A DNA stretch of 64,000 nt from Sphingomonas faeni (GTDB lineage Bacteria; Pseudomonadota; Alphaproteobacteria; Sphingomonadales; Sphingomonadaceae), in the NCBI RefSeq assembly GCF_024273235.1, contig NZ_JANBVH010000002.1:124001-188000 (forward strand). Reading direction: 5' to 3'. The first letter of the stretch is position 1; each line of letters begins with the position of its first letter. The notes beneath the pieces were generated by a model, which ran no database searches, was not told the origin of the DNA, and worked only from the letters and a program-made list of their open reading frames with translations. Shown piece after piece: positions 35,451 through 43,369 of the stretch. The position numbers were made by a program, and so were the translations under genes.

Positions 35451-37073
35451 ATGATCCGTCCGTCCATCGGTGGAGCGCTGTGCGCGCTCGCCTCCTCCTT
35501 GCTCGCGTCCACCGCTATCGCCCAGACGGCGGGAGTTCAGACCGCCCCGGCAACCGATCCCGTGGCGGCTGAGCCGGCGGCCGATCCCGCCCCTCTCTCG
35601 GGTGGCGTCTCCGCAGGCGCGCCCGCAACGGCCCCGCGCCAGCTGCGGGCGCGGCGCAATCCCGTTTCGAAGGACCAGTCGGCCAGCGCTGCGTCGTCGC
35701 CGATCGCCGAGAGCTATCCCAATGCCGCGATCGGCGACGGGACGACCGCGGGCGGCTATAACCAGTCGCGCTGGGCGGAGGACTGGTCGAAGCTGCGCGA
35801 TCCGGCCAAGCGCAAGGACATCGTCGACCGGCTGAAGTTCATCCCGATCGCCGCGGATGGCGAGGTGTATCTCACGCTGTCGGGCGAGGCGCGGTTGCGC
35901 GTCAACCAGACCACCAACCCCAATCTGCGCGATGCCGAAGCGCAGCGGCAGGATATCCTGCGCCTGTTCGGCGGTGCCGATCTGCATGTCGGCGAGCATT
36001 TCCGGTTCTACGGGGAATTGGCGCACGGCACGTTGGAGGGGCAGAATCTCGGCACCGCATTGCCCAATCTGCGCAACAAGCTGGCGGTGCAGCAGGCGTT
36101 CGTCGACGTGACCGGGACGGTCGCCGATGTCGATCTGGGCGTGCGTTATGGTCGCCAGACCTTCGCCGACGGGCCGAACCTGCTGGTCGTGCCGCGCGAC
36201 AACAACACGCTGTATTTCGGGTTCAACGGCTTCCGCGCCTGGGCGCGAACGGCCGGAGTCCGCGCCGACGTGTTCGATTTCAAGCCGACCGCGTATGGCA
36301 ATGGCGGAACACAGGACGACAATGCCGAGAGCGATCGGCGGTTCACGGGTATCTCGACCGGGGTCGTCGTGCCCGAATCGCTGTTCGGCGGATCGAAGCT
36401 GTACGTCGACCCCTTCCTCTGGCGGCTGCGCGATCGCTCGGCGACGTGGGGCACCGACACCGCGCGCGAGGTGCGCAACTTCTATGGCCTGCACATCTGG
36501 GGCGATGCGGGGCCGGTCAACCTCGACTGGACGATCAACTATCAGGGCGGCAGCTACGACAACCGCTCGATCAAGGCGTGGCTATTGCTGGCGGGGCAGA
36601 CCTATCGGCTCGGCAAGGGCAAGAATGCGCCGCGCGTCGGCTTCCATGCGGATTACGCCAGCGGTGGTGGTGCGTATGGCACCGGCACGCTGCGCAACTC
36701 GCTCGCGCCGTTCGGCAACAATATCTATTACAGCTATCAGCTGTTCGCGACGCCGACCAATCTGATCGCGGTCGCGCCGAACTTCAGCTTCACCACGCTC
36801 GGCAAGCTGCGGCTGACCGCGGAATACCAGCTGTCGTGGCGCGATACGACGAGCGATGCTGTGTACCGTGCCAACGGCTCCGCGTTCGCCGGCACGCAGA
36901 ATTTCGGGGGCAAGAAGATCGCCGATACGATCCGGTTCCAGGCGGTGTATCCGATCAGCTCGCGGCTGTCGTTCACCGGGCGGTACGAGCATCTGATCGC
37001 GGGGCCGGCGCTGACCAATGCCGGGTATAAGAACTCCGACTTCCTGGCCGGGTGGATCAGCTACCGGTTCTGA
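35451..37073 (+). CDS. AlgE-like (alginate export family) outer-membrane porin
   Basis: A 540-residue outer-membrane beta-barrel protein. Signal peptide to about residue 24 (cleavage after STAIAQ region), an Ala/Pro-rich linker, then the alginate_exp domain from about 125 with alternating amphipathic strands (WARTAGVRADVFDFKPT, YGLHIWGDAGPVNLDW) and the terminal aromatic ISYRF. In sphingomonads such porins occur for many small substrates; placement right after dctA suggests passage of dicarboxylates, which is inference. The ATG at 35451 follows CGAGG by seven bases, and a longer in-frame reading overlaps the end of dctA without a signal peptide. Confidence 0.83.
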   Translation: MIRPSIGGALCALASSLLASTAIAQTAGVQTAPATDPVAAEPAADPAPLSGGVSAGAPATAPRQLRARRNPVSKDQSASAASSPIAESYPNAAIGDGTTAGGYNQSRWAEDWSKLRDPAKRKDIVDRLKFIPIAADGEVYLTLSGEARLRVNQTTNPNLRDAEAQRQDILRLFGGADLHVGEHFRFYGELAHGTLEGQNLGTALPNLRNKLAVQQAFVDVTGTVADVDLGVRYGRQTFADGPNLLVVPRDNNTLYFGFNGFRAWARTAGVRADVFDFKPTAYGNGGTQDDNAESDRRFTGISTGVVVPESLFGGSKLYVDPFLWRLRDRSATWGTDTAREVRNFYGLHIWGDAGPVNLDWTINYQGGSYDNRSIKAWLLLAGQTYRLGKGKNAPRVGFHADYASGGGAYGTGTLRNSLAPFGNNIYYSYQLFATPTNLIAVAPNFSFTTLGKLRLTAEYQLSWRDTTSDAVYRANGSAFAGTQNFGGKKIADTIRFQAVYPISSRLSFTGRYEHLIAGPALTNAGYKNSDFLAGWISYRF

Positions 37074-37112
37074 TGTGCTCCCCTTCCTGAAGGCGAGGGC
37101 TGTCTGACATTT

Positions 37113-37226
37113 TCTCCCCTCCCTGGAAGGGAGGGGCTGGGGGTGGGTAGGCTTCCGCATAATCGAACGCGAGTGGCTCAAACTGGCCGACCCACCCCCG
37201 ACCCCTCCCTTTCAGGTAGGGGGGAA
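37113..37226. repeat. Repeat family E, copy 2
   Basis: 114 bp, same arms as copy 1 with one change in the right arm (tcaggtagggg). Lies between the porin stop and the acyl-CoA dehydrogenase gene. Confidence 0.88.
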
Positions 37227-37348
37227 GAAGTTGGATACCGGCTGGATTAACCCGCGTCGCTCCGAATAGCGTTTTCTCTGCTTTCGACCATACCGGTCCT
37301 TCAATTCCTCGATCGACTGTGGCACATGGGCTCCATCATCAGGAGCAC

Positions 37349-38551
37349 ATGGCCATGGATCTCAGCTTCACGCCCGAAGAAGAATCGTTCCGCGACGAAG
37401 TCCGCGTGTTCTTCCGCGACAAACTCCCCGCGCGTCTCTCGACGCTGGTCCGCGAAGGCAAGCGCCTCCGCAAATCGGACATGGAGGAATGGCACGCGAT
37501 CCTGAACGAGCGCGGCTGGCTGGCGAACCATTGGCCCGAGGAATGGGGCGGGCCGGGCTGGAGCGTGATCCAGCGTTTCATCTTCGACAATGAATCCGCG
37601 CTCGCGCACGCCCCCCGCGTGGTGCCGTTCGGCGTCAACATGCTTGGCCCGGTGCTGATCAAATACGGCTCCGAGGAGCAGAAGAAGCATTGGTTGCCGC
37701 GCATTCTCGATGGCTCCGACTGGTGGTGCCAGGGGTATTCTGAGCCGGGTGCGGGGTCCGATCTTGCGGGCCTCAAGACGACGGCCGTGCGGAAGGGCGA
37801 CGTCTATGTCGTCAACGGCCAGAAGACCTGGACGACGCTCGGCCAGCATGCCGACATGATCTTCTGCCTCGTGCGTACCGACCCGGCGGCGAAGAAGCAG
37901 GAGGGGATCTCGTTCCTGCTGATCGACATGAAGTCGCCCGGCATCGAAGTCCGCCCGATCACGCTGATCGACGGCGAGCAGGAGGTGAACGAGGTGTTCT
38001 TCACCGATGTCGAGGTGCCGGTGGCGAACCTCGTCGGCGAGGAAAATCTCGGCTGGACCTACGCCAAGTATCTGCTGACCTATGAGCGCACCAACATCGC
38101 CGGCGTCGGCTTCTCGATCGCCTCGTTCGAGCGGCTGAAGGAAGTCGCGCAGATGCAGAAGAAGGGCGGGCGAGCCTTGGCGGACGATCCGTTGTTCGCC
38201 GCGAGGATGGCGCGGGTGGAGATCGATCTCGCGAACATGCAGACGACCAACCTGCGCGTGCTGGCGGCGGTCGCCGGTGGCGGTGCGCCGGGGGCGGAGA
38301 GTTCGATGCTCAAGATCAAGGGCACCGAGATTCGCCAGGAGATCACCTCGCTGACTCGCCGCGCCTATGGATCGTATGCGGCGCCCTACATACCCGAGGC
38401 TCTGGAGGCCGGATGGAACGGCGAGGATGTCGGCCCGGAGGATGCGGCGATGGCGGCGCCGAGCTATTTCAACAACCGAAAGCTGTCGATCTTCGGCGGG
38501 TCGAACGAGATCCAGAAGAACATCATCTCCAAAGCCATCCTGGGTCTCTGA
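37349..38551 (+). CDS. Acyl-CoA dehydrogenase, large-subunit type (PimC-like)
   Basis: FAD-dependent acyl-CoA dehydrogenase of 400 residues. FAD/substrate region CQGYSEPGAGSDLAGLKT, NGQKTWTTLG, and C-terminal FGGSNEIQKNIISKAILGL. The position of the usual catalytic Glu (EGT in many relatives) reads GGS here, as in several subunits of heteromeric dehydrogenases. Closest recalled type is the large subunit of pimeloyl-CoA dehydrogenase. Start at 37349 follows CAGGAGCAC. It is followed four bases later by a second, shorter dehydrogenase gene, implying a two-subunit enzyme acting on a fatty or dicarboxylic acyl-CoA. Confidence 0.83.
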   Translation: MAMDLSFTPEEESFRDEVRVFFRDKLPARLSTLVREGKRLRKSDMEEWHAILNERGWLANHWPEEWGGPGWSVIQRFIFDNESALAHAPRVVPFGVNMLGPVLIKYGSEEQKKHWLPRILDGSDWWCQGYSEPGAGSDLAGLKTTAVRKGDVYVVNGQKTWTTLGQHADMIFCLVRTDPAAKKQEGISFLLIDMKSPGIEVRPITLIDGEQEVNEVFFTDVEVPVANLVGEENLGWTYAKYLLTYERTNIAGVGFSIASFERLKEVAQMQKKGGRALADDPLFAARMARVEIDLANMQTTNLRVLAAVAGGGAPGAESSMLKIKGTEIRQEITSLTRRAYGSYAAPYIPEALEAGWNGEDVGPEDAAMAAPSYFNNRKLSIFGGSNEIQKNIISKAILGL

Positions 38552-38555
38552 TCAC

Positions 38556-39638
38556 ATGAACTTCGAACACACCGACGACCGCCGCATGCTCGCCGACACC
38601 CTCGTCCGCGCGCTGCGTGACGGCTATGCGATCGATACGCGCAATGCGGGCGCTTACAGCGAGGCGGGGTACGACCCGGCGGTCTGGCAGCAGTTGAACG
38701 AACTCGGGATCGTCTCGGCCTTGTTCGACGAGGCGGCGGGCGGTTTCGGCGGCAGCGGGTTCGACATCATGGTGGTGTTCGAGGCACTCGGCCGCGCACT
38801 GGTGGTCGAGCCGTTTCTGGGCGCGCTGATGGCCGGGCGGGCGTTGGCGAAGGCCGGCGGACAGGACGATATGCTGGCCGGGATCGTGTCCGGCGAGACG
38901 ATCGCGGCATTCGCGCAGGAGGATGGCGCGACGCCGGTGACCGCGACGAAGAGCGGCGATGGCTGGACGCTGAGCGGGACGAAGGCGGTCGTGCCGCAGG
39001 CGGGTGCGGCGTCGGTGTTCGTCGTGGTGGTCGAGCAGGACGGCGATCCGCTGGTACTGGTCGTGCCCGCGGACACGGCGGGCGTGTCGGTGCGGAGCTA
39101 CAACATCGTCGAGGGCGGTGCAGCCGGCGACGTGACGTTCGACGACGCGACGCTGGGTGCGGAAGCGCGACTGGGTGGTGACGGGCAGGGTCAGGCGATC
39201 GTCGACGCGGCGGTCGGTGCGGGGCTGCTCGCGCTGTCGGCCGAGGCGGTCGGGGCGATGGAGTTCGTCAAGGAGGCGACGCTCGGCTACCTTCGCGACC
39301 GGAAGCAGTTCGGCGTGCCGATCGGCAAGTTCCAGGCGCTCCAGCACCGCATGGCGACGGTTCTGCTGGAGATCGAGCAGGCGCAGTCGGCGGTGATCAA
39401 CGCGGCGTCGGCGTTCGACGGCGACGATGCGAAGGCGCGCGCGCGGGCGCTGGCGGCGGCGAAATATACGATCGGGCGGACGGGGGCTCTCGTGGCGGAG
39501 GAGTCGATCCAGCTGCACGGCGGGATCGGGATGACGTGGGAATATGCGGTGTCGCACTATGCCAAGCGGTTGGTGATGATCGACCACCAGCTCGGCGACG
39601 AGGATTATCACCTGCAACGGTATATCGCGCTGGGTTGA
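38556..39638 (+). CDS. Acyl-CoA dehydrogenase, small-subunit type (PimD-like)
   Basis: A 360-residue acyl-CoA dehydrogenase-fold protein. The N-terminal helical domain and middle barrel are more divergent than in its neighbour, while the C-terminal helices keep RDRKQFGVPIGKFQALQHRM and QLHGGIGMTWEY for FAD contacts. The C-terminus ends soon after HQLGDEDYHLQRY with no standard catalytic EGT region. Four bases after the large-subunit gene, no strong ribosome site. Best read as the partner subunit of a heteromeric acyl-CoA dehydrogenase. Confidence 0.82.
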   Translation: MNFEHTDDRRMLADTLVRALRDGYAIDTRNAGAYSEAGYDPAVWQQLNELGIVSALFDEAAGGFGGSGFDIMVVFEALGRALVVEPFLGALMAGRALAKAGGQDDMLAGIVSGETIAAFAQEDGATPVTATKSGDGWTLSGTKAVVPQAGAASVFVVVVEQDGDPLVLVVPADTAGVSVRSYNIVEGGAAGDVTFDDATLGAEARLGGDGQGQAIVDAAVGAGLLALSAEAVGAMEFVKEATLGYLRDRKQFGVPIGKFQALQHRMATVLLEIEQAQSAVINAASAFDGDDAKARARALAAAKYTIGRTGALVAEESIQLHGGIGMTWEYAVSHYAKRLVMIDHQLGDEDYHLQRYIALG

Positions 39639-39711
39639 GGCAGGTTGGCTGGCGAAGTTCAAGCCGAACCACACGGTAATTGCGGCTAAGTTTAGCCCAG
39701 ACCACAACGCG

Positions 39712-39813
39712 TTCCCCTCCCTGGAAGGGAGGGGCTAGGGGTGGGCTGCTTGGGATACTCAGCGCCAGCCAACCGGCCGACCCACCCCCAACCCCTCCCT
39801 TCCAGGGAAGGGA
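39712..39813. repeat. Repeat family E, copy 3
   Basis: Arms tcccctccctggaagggagg and acccctcccttccagggaag, shorter centre than copies 1 and 2. The 39639-40013 gap holds this unit and the 15-bp tandem array, and no gene I can support. Confidence 0.85.
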
Positions 39814-39887
39814 GCAGGTTGGTACTTGGTCTCGGTCGGCATGCTTTTTACTGGGCCACTATGAGCCTTCTGCCGGGACGATTTGAG

Positions 39888-39977
39888 CTGGCCCCGTCTC
39901 GGCTGGCCCCGTCTCGGCTGGCCCCGTCTCGGCTGGCCCCGTCTCGGCTGGCCCCGTCTCGGCTGGCCCCGTCTCGG
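39888..39977. repeat. 15-bp tandem repeat, six perfect copies
   Basis: The unit ctggccccgtctcgg repeats six times without a mismatch over 90 bp, flanked by unique sequence. Perfect identity suggests recent expansion. It is non-coding by position; as a 15-mer it is open in several frames, reading LAPSR or RGQPR repeats. Confidence 0.97.
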
Positions 39978-40013
39978 CCGCCCCACCCCCACAGCTTAAG
40001 GGAGGGGAATGCG

Positions 40014-40382
40014 TCAGGCCCGGGGTTCGGTTTCGGTCAGATCACGTTCCGCGAAATCCCGCTCGATCGTCGTGCGCGACCGGATCATCGGGCGCAATCG
40101 TACCCCAAGACAGATCACCGTCGGCCAGAGCAGCGTGTTGACGATATCCAGCGAGGTATCCTCCCAGCGCCACGAGCCGAAGTTCAGGCGGTCCATGATC
40201 TCGTTGAAGGCCTCGCCGGCGGCGACGACGTACCAGGGGATGAACGTGCCGAACGAGCGGCGCGTGATCAGGCGCGCGATCATCAGCAGCGCCATGCCGG
40301 CATGAATGTGAAGAATGATGTCGGGCAGGCCGGTGCCGTCGCCGATCGCGTCGATCATCTGGTGGTAGAGTTTGGGGATCAA
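40014..40382 (-). CDS. Small conserved-looking membrane protein
   Basis: A 122-residue protein with two or three hydrophobic stretches (IILHIHAGMALLMIARLI, FGTFIPWYVVAAGEAFNEI, LWPTVICLGVRL) and a charged C-terminal tail ending in acidic residues. I do not recognise a named family. A TTG start at 40382 is preferred: GGAG lies seven bases upstream; an ATG at 40451 overlaps the LysR gene end and has a poor leader. Lies directly downstream of the LysR gene on the same strand, so it may be cotranscribed with it. Confidence 0.6.
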   Translation of the reverse strand: MIPKLYHQMIDAIGDGTGLPDIILHIHAGMALLMIARLITRRSFGTFIPWYVVAAGEAFNEIMDRLNFGSWRWEDTSLDIVNTLLWPTVICLGVRLRPMIRSRTTIERDFAERDLTETEPRA

Positions 40383-40434
40383 CGCGCTGCTCCGGATCGG
40401 CGATGCTGCCGTGCAACATCGATCTATACGGCGC

Positions 40435-41352
40435 TCATTCGAGAGCGGCAATCGCAGGCGGCGTGGCGCCGAGCATCAATGGTTTCAACTCGCCGATCGT
40501 CGCGTCCAGCCAGGCGATGAACCGGTCGATCCGCGCGATCCGGCGGACGTCGCGGTGGACGACGAGCCAGAAAGAGCGCTGGATATCCACCGCTTCGGGC
40601 AACATGCGCACCAGCCCCGGCACCCGGTCGCCGATGAAGCAGGGCAGGATTCCGCAGCCGGCCCCTGCGGCGATCAGTTCGGCCTGCGCGACGATGCTCG
40701 AACTGCGGATCGAGGCATCGAGCCGGCCGTCGATCTCCGCCAGATAGCGGAGTTCGGGGGCGTAGATCATGTCGGGGACGTAGCCGATGAGGCGGTGGCG
40801 CATCAGGTCCGCGGTGGTCGCGATCGGCCCGGTCCGCGCGAGGTGATCGGGATGCGCGTAGAGGCCAAGGTGATAGTCGGTGAGCTTGCGCGCGACCAGC
40901 GGGCCGCTCTTCGGGCGGGCGAGCATGACGGCGATATCCGCTTCGCGCCGCGATGGGTTGAGGAAGCCAGTTGACGCGATCAGGTCGACCGCGATGCGCG
41001 GATGCTGGTTGGTGAACGACGCGAGGCGCGGCGCGAGGATGCGGCTGCCGAATCCTTCGGACACGCTCAACCGGATCGGGCCTGCGAGCACGCCTGCGTC
41101 GTTGCCGACCACTTCCTGGATTCCAAGCGCGGATGCCTCCATCGTCTCGGCGTGTTCCAACAGCGCCGCGCCGCGTTCGGTCAACGCGTAGCCCGCTACG
41201 GTCTGCTCGAACAATGTAGTCTGGAGTCGCCGCTCGAGGCGTTGCAGCCGCCGCGAGACCGTGGTCGCGTCCTGCCCGAGTAGTTTCGCGGCCGGGCCGA
41301 GCCGATGCGTGCGTGCCAGAGCGAGGAAATACCGAACGTCATCCCAGTCCAT
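40435..41352 (-). CDS. LysR-family transcriptional regulator
   Basis: A 305-residue LysR-type regulator. The helix-turn-helix spans about 5-60 (DVRYFLALARTHRLGPAAKLLGQDATTVSRRLQRLE) in two readable parts, followed by the linker helix and the periplasmic-binding-like effector domain. The start at 41352 (MDWDDVRYF) gives the usual position of the domain. It is divergent from the mmsA-led gene run and is the obvious candidate to control it. An inverted repeat CTGCATATCTGCAG lies 17 bases upstream of its start. Pseudomonas mmsAB is controlled by an AraC-type MmsR, so the regulator type differs here. Confidence 0.88.
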   Translation of the reverse strand: MDWDDVRYFLALARTHRLGPAAKLLGQDATTVSRRLQRLERRLQTTLFEQTVAGYALTERGAALLEHAETMEASALGIQEVVGNDAGVLAGPIRLSVSEGFGSRILAPRLASFTNQHPRIAVDLIASTGFLNPSRREADIAVMLARPKSGPLVARKLTDYHLGLYAHPDHLARTGPIATTADLMRHRLIGYVPDMIYAPELRYLAEIDGRLDASIRSSSIVAQAELIAAGAGCGILPCFIGDRVPGLVRMLPEAVDIQRSFWLVVHRDVRRIARIDRFIAWLDATIGELKPLMLGATPPAIAALE

Positions 41353-41369
41353 GAACGCTTCGTCCCATG

Positions 41370-41383
41370 CTGCATATCTGCAG
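41370..41383. promoter_or_regulatory. Candidate LysR operator (inverted repeat)
   Basis: CTGCATATCTGCAG is a 14-bp inverted repeat (CTGCA-N4-TGCAG); the sequence ATCTGCA recurs 14 bases on. Sited between the LysR gene and mmsA, where LysR regulators usually bind both for autoregulation and activation. Confidence 0.4.
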
Positions 41384-41459
41384 AGCGAATCTGCAAACAG
41401 CCCCACTTGGCTGCGAAACGCTTATGGCGGACGATGCTTGCAACTAGAAGAGGATGCCC

Positions 41460-42986
41460 ATGCGGACCATCGAGAATTTCGTGAGCGGTGCGGCGAGCAA
41501 AGCGGAGCGCTTCGGCGACGTGTTCGACCCGAATTCGGGCGAGGTGCAGGCGCGGGTGCGGCTGTCGGGTGCGGTCGATCTGGATGCGGCGGTCGCGGCC
41601 GCGCAAAAGGCGCAGCCGGCCTGGGCCGCAACCAACCCGCAGCGCCGTGCTCGCGTGATGTTCGAGTTCAAGCGGCTCGTCGAAGCCAATATGGACGAAC
41701 TCGCGCGGCTGCTCTCGTCCGAGCATGGCAAGGTAATCGCGGATTCGAAGGGCGATATCCAGCGCGGGCTCGAGGTGATCGAGTTCTGCTGCGGCATCCC
41801 ACACATCCTCAAGGGCGAATATACGCAGGGCGCGGGCCCAGGGATCGACGTCTATTCGATGCGCCAGCCGCTGGGCATCGGCGCCGGCATCACGCCGTTC
41901 AATTTCCCGGCGATGATCCCTCTGTGGATGTCGGGCGTCGCGATCGCCACCGGCAACGCGTTCATCCTCAAGCCGTCCGAGCGCGATCCTTCGGTGCCGG
42001 TGCGGCTCGGCGAATTGTTCGTCGAGGCGGGGCTGCCCGAGGGTATCTTCCAGGTCGTCCACGGTGACAAGGAGATGGTCGACGCGATCCTCGATCATCC
42101 GGCGATCTCGGCGGTGAGCTTCGTCGGATCGTCCGATATCGCGCACTACGTGTACCGCCGCGGCGTGGAGGCGGGGAAGCGCGTCCAGGCGATGGGCGGC
42201 GCGAAGAACCACGGCATCGTCATGCCTGACGCGGACCTCGACCAGGTCGTCGCCGATCTGTCGGGCGCCGCTTTCGGCTCGGCGGGCGAGCGCTGCATGG
42301 CGCTGCCGGTAGTGGTGCCGGTCGGCGAGAAGACCGCGATCGCGCTGCGCGAGAAGCTGATCCCGGCGATCGCTGCTTTGCGGGTTGGCGTTTCGACCGA
42401 CAACGATGCGCATTACGGTCCGGTCGTGAATGCGGCGCATCGCAGCCGAATCGAGAACTGGATCCAGACCGGTGTCGACGAGGGGGCGGAGCTGGTCGTC
42501 GACGGGCGCGGGTTTGCGCTTCAGGGGCATGAGAAGGGTTTCTTCATCGGGCCGTCGCTGTTCGATCACGTGACGACGGAGATGTCGGCGTACAAGGAGG
42601 AGATCTTCGGGCCGGTCCTGCAGATCGTCCGCGCCGCCGATTTCGAGGAAGCCGTGCGCCTGCCGAGCGAGCATCAATACGGCAACGGCGTCGCGATCTT
42701 CACGCGCAACGGCCACGCCGCGCGCGAGTTCGCGGCAAGGGTGAACGTCGGGATGGTGGGCATCAACGTGCCGATCCCGGTGCCGGTCGCGTATCATACG
42801 TTCGGCGGGTGGAAGCGTTCGGCGTTCGGCGACACCAACCAGCATGGCATGGAGGGCGTGAAGTTCTGGACCAAGGTCAAGACCATCACGCAGCGCTGGC
42901 CGGACGGTTCCGCGTTGCCGGCTATGGCCGAGGATGGCGGACCTGCGCGCAACAACGACGCCTTCGTTATCCCGACGATGGGGTGA
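41460..42986 (+). CDS. mmsA: Methylmalonate-semialdehyde dehydrogenase (CoA-acylating)
   Basis: Converts methylmalonate semialdehyde to propionyl-CoA in valine catabolism, NAD- and CoA-dependent; 508 residues. Typical sequences: GIGAGITPFNFPAMIPLWM, AFGSAGERCMALPVV with catalytic Cys, and KEEIFGPVLQIVRA. The start at 41460 is chosen because AGAGG lies six bases upstream; an ATG six bases earlier lies too close to it. First gene of the catabolic run. Its stop overlaps the VOC start by one base. Confidence 0.95.
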   Translation: MRTIENFVSGAASKAERFGDVFDPNSGEVQARVRLSGAVDLDAAVAAAQKAQPAWAATNPQRRARVMFEFKRLVEANMDELARLLSSEHGKVIADSKGDIQRGLEVIEFCCGIPHILKGEYTQGAGPGIDVYSMRQPLGIGAGITPFNFPAMIPLWMSGVAIATGNAFILKPSERDPSVPVRLGELFVEAGLPEGIFQVVHGDKEMVDAILDHPAISAVSFVGSSDIAHYVYRRGVEAGKRVQAMGGAKNHGIVMPDADLDQVVADLSGAAFGSAGERCMALPVVVPVGEKTAIALREKLIPAIAALRVGVSTDNDAHYGPVVNAAHRSRIENWIQTGVDEGAELVVDGRGFALQGHEKGFFIGPSLFDHVTTEMSAYKEEIFGPVLQIVRAADFEEAVRLPSEHQYGNGVAIFTRNGHAAREFAARVNVGMVGINVPIPVPVAYHTFGGWKRSAFGDTNQHGMEGVKFWTKVKTITQRWPDGSALPAMAEDGGPARNNDAFVIPTMG

Positions 42987-43369
42987 TGCGGCTCGCGTCG
43001 GTTGCCCTTGTCGTTCGCGATTATGACGAAGCTATTTCGTATTTCGTCGATACGCTCGGGTTCCTATTGGTCGAGGACAATGATCTCGGTGGCGGAAAGC
43101 GCTGGGTGCGCGTTGCCCCGCCGGGCGGTGGGGCGGCTCTGTTGCTTGCCCGTGCGGTCGGTGGTGAGCAGGTCGAGGCGATCGGCAAGGCGGCAGGCGG
43201 ACGCGTCGCGTTCTTTCTCGAGGTCGACGATTTTCATGCGACCTACGATGCGATGCGGGAACGTGGCGTGACGTTCGTGGAGGAGCCGCGGCGGGAAACC
43301 TATGGTTGGGTCGCCGTGTTCGCGGACCTATATGGCAACCGATGGGACCTGATCGAGACGGGCGCATGA
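42986..43369 (+). CDS. VOC (glyoxalase/dioxygenase-fold) family protein
   Basis: A 127-residue single vicinal-oxygen-chelate protein: VALVVRDYDEAISYFVDTLG at the start, FFLEVDDFHATYDAMRERG in the second beta-alpha unit, and FADLYGNRWDLIE at the end. The fold binds a divalent metal in a dimer and catalyses isomerisation, ring cleavage or epimerisation in different members. I see no signature specific to methylmalonyl-CoA epimerase. It sits between mmsA and purU, with one-base and four-base overlaps, so is translated with them. Substrate unknown. Confidence 0.78.
   Translation: MRLASVALVVRDYDEAISYFVDTLGFLLVEDNDLGGGKRWVRVAPPGGGAALLLARAVGGEQVEAIGKAAGGRVAFFLEVDDFHATYDAMRERGVTFVEEPRRETYGWVAVFADLYGNRWDLIETGA

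Noticed and set aside
39888-39977. CRISPR-like array
   Set aside because: The 15-bp units are contiguous with no spacers, and no cas gene is present.
42986-43369. VOC protein as methylmalonyl-CoA epimerase
   Set aside because: Attractive because propionyl-CoA is the operon product, but no epimerase-specific signature is evident and the protein is shorter.
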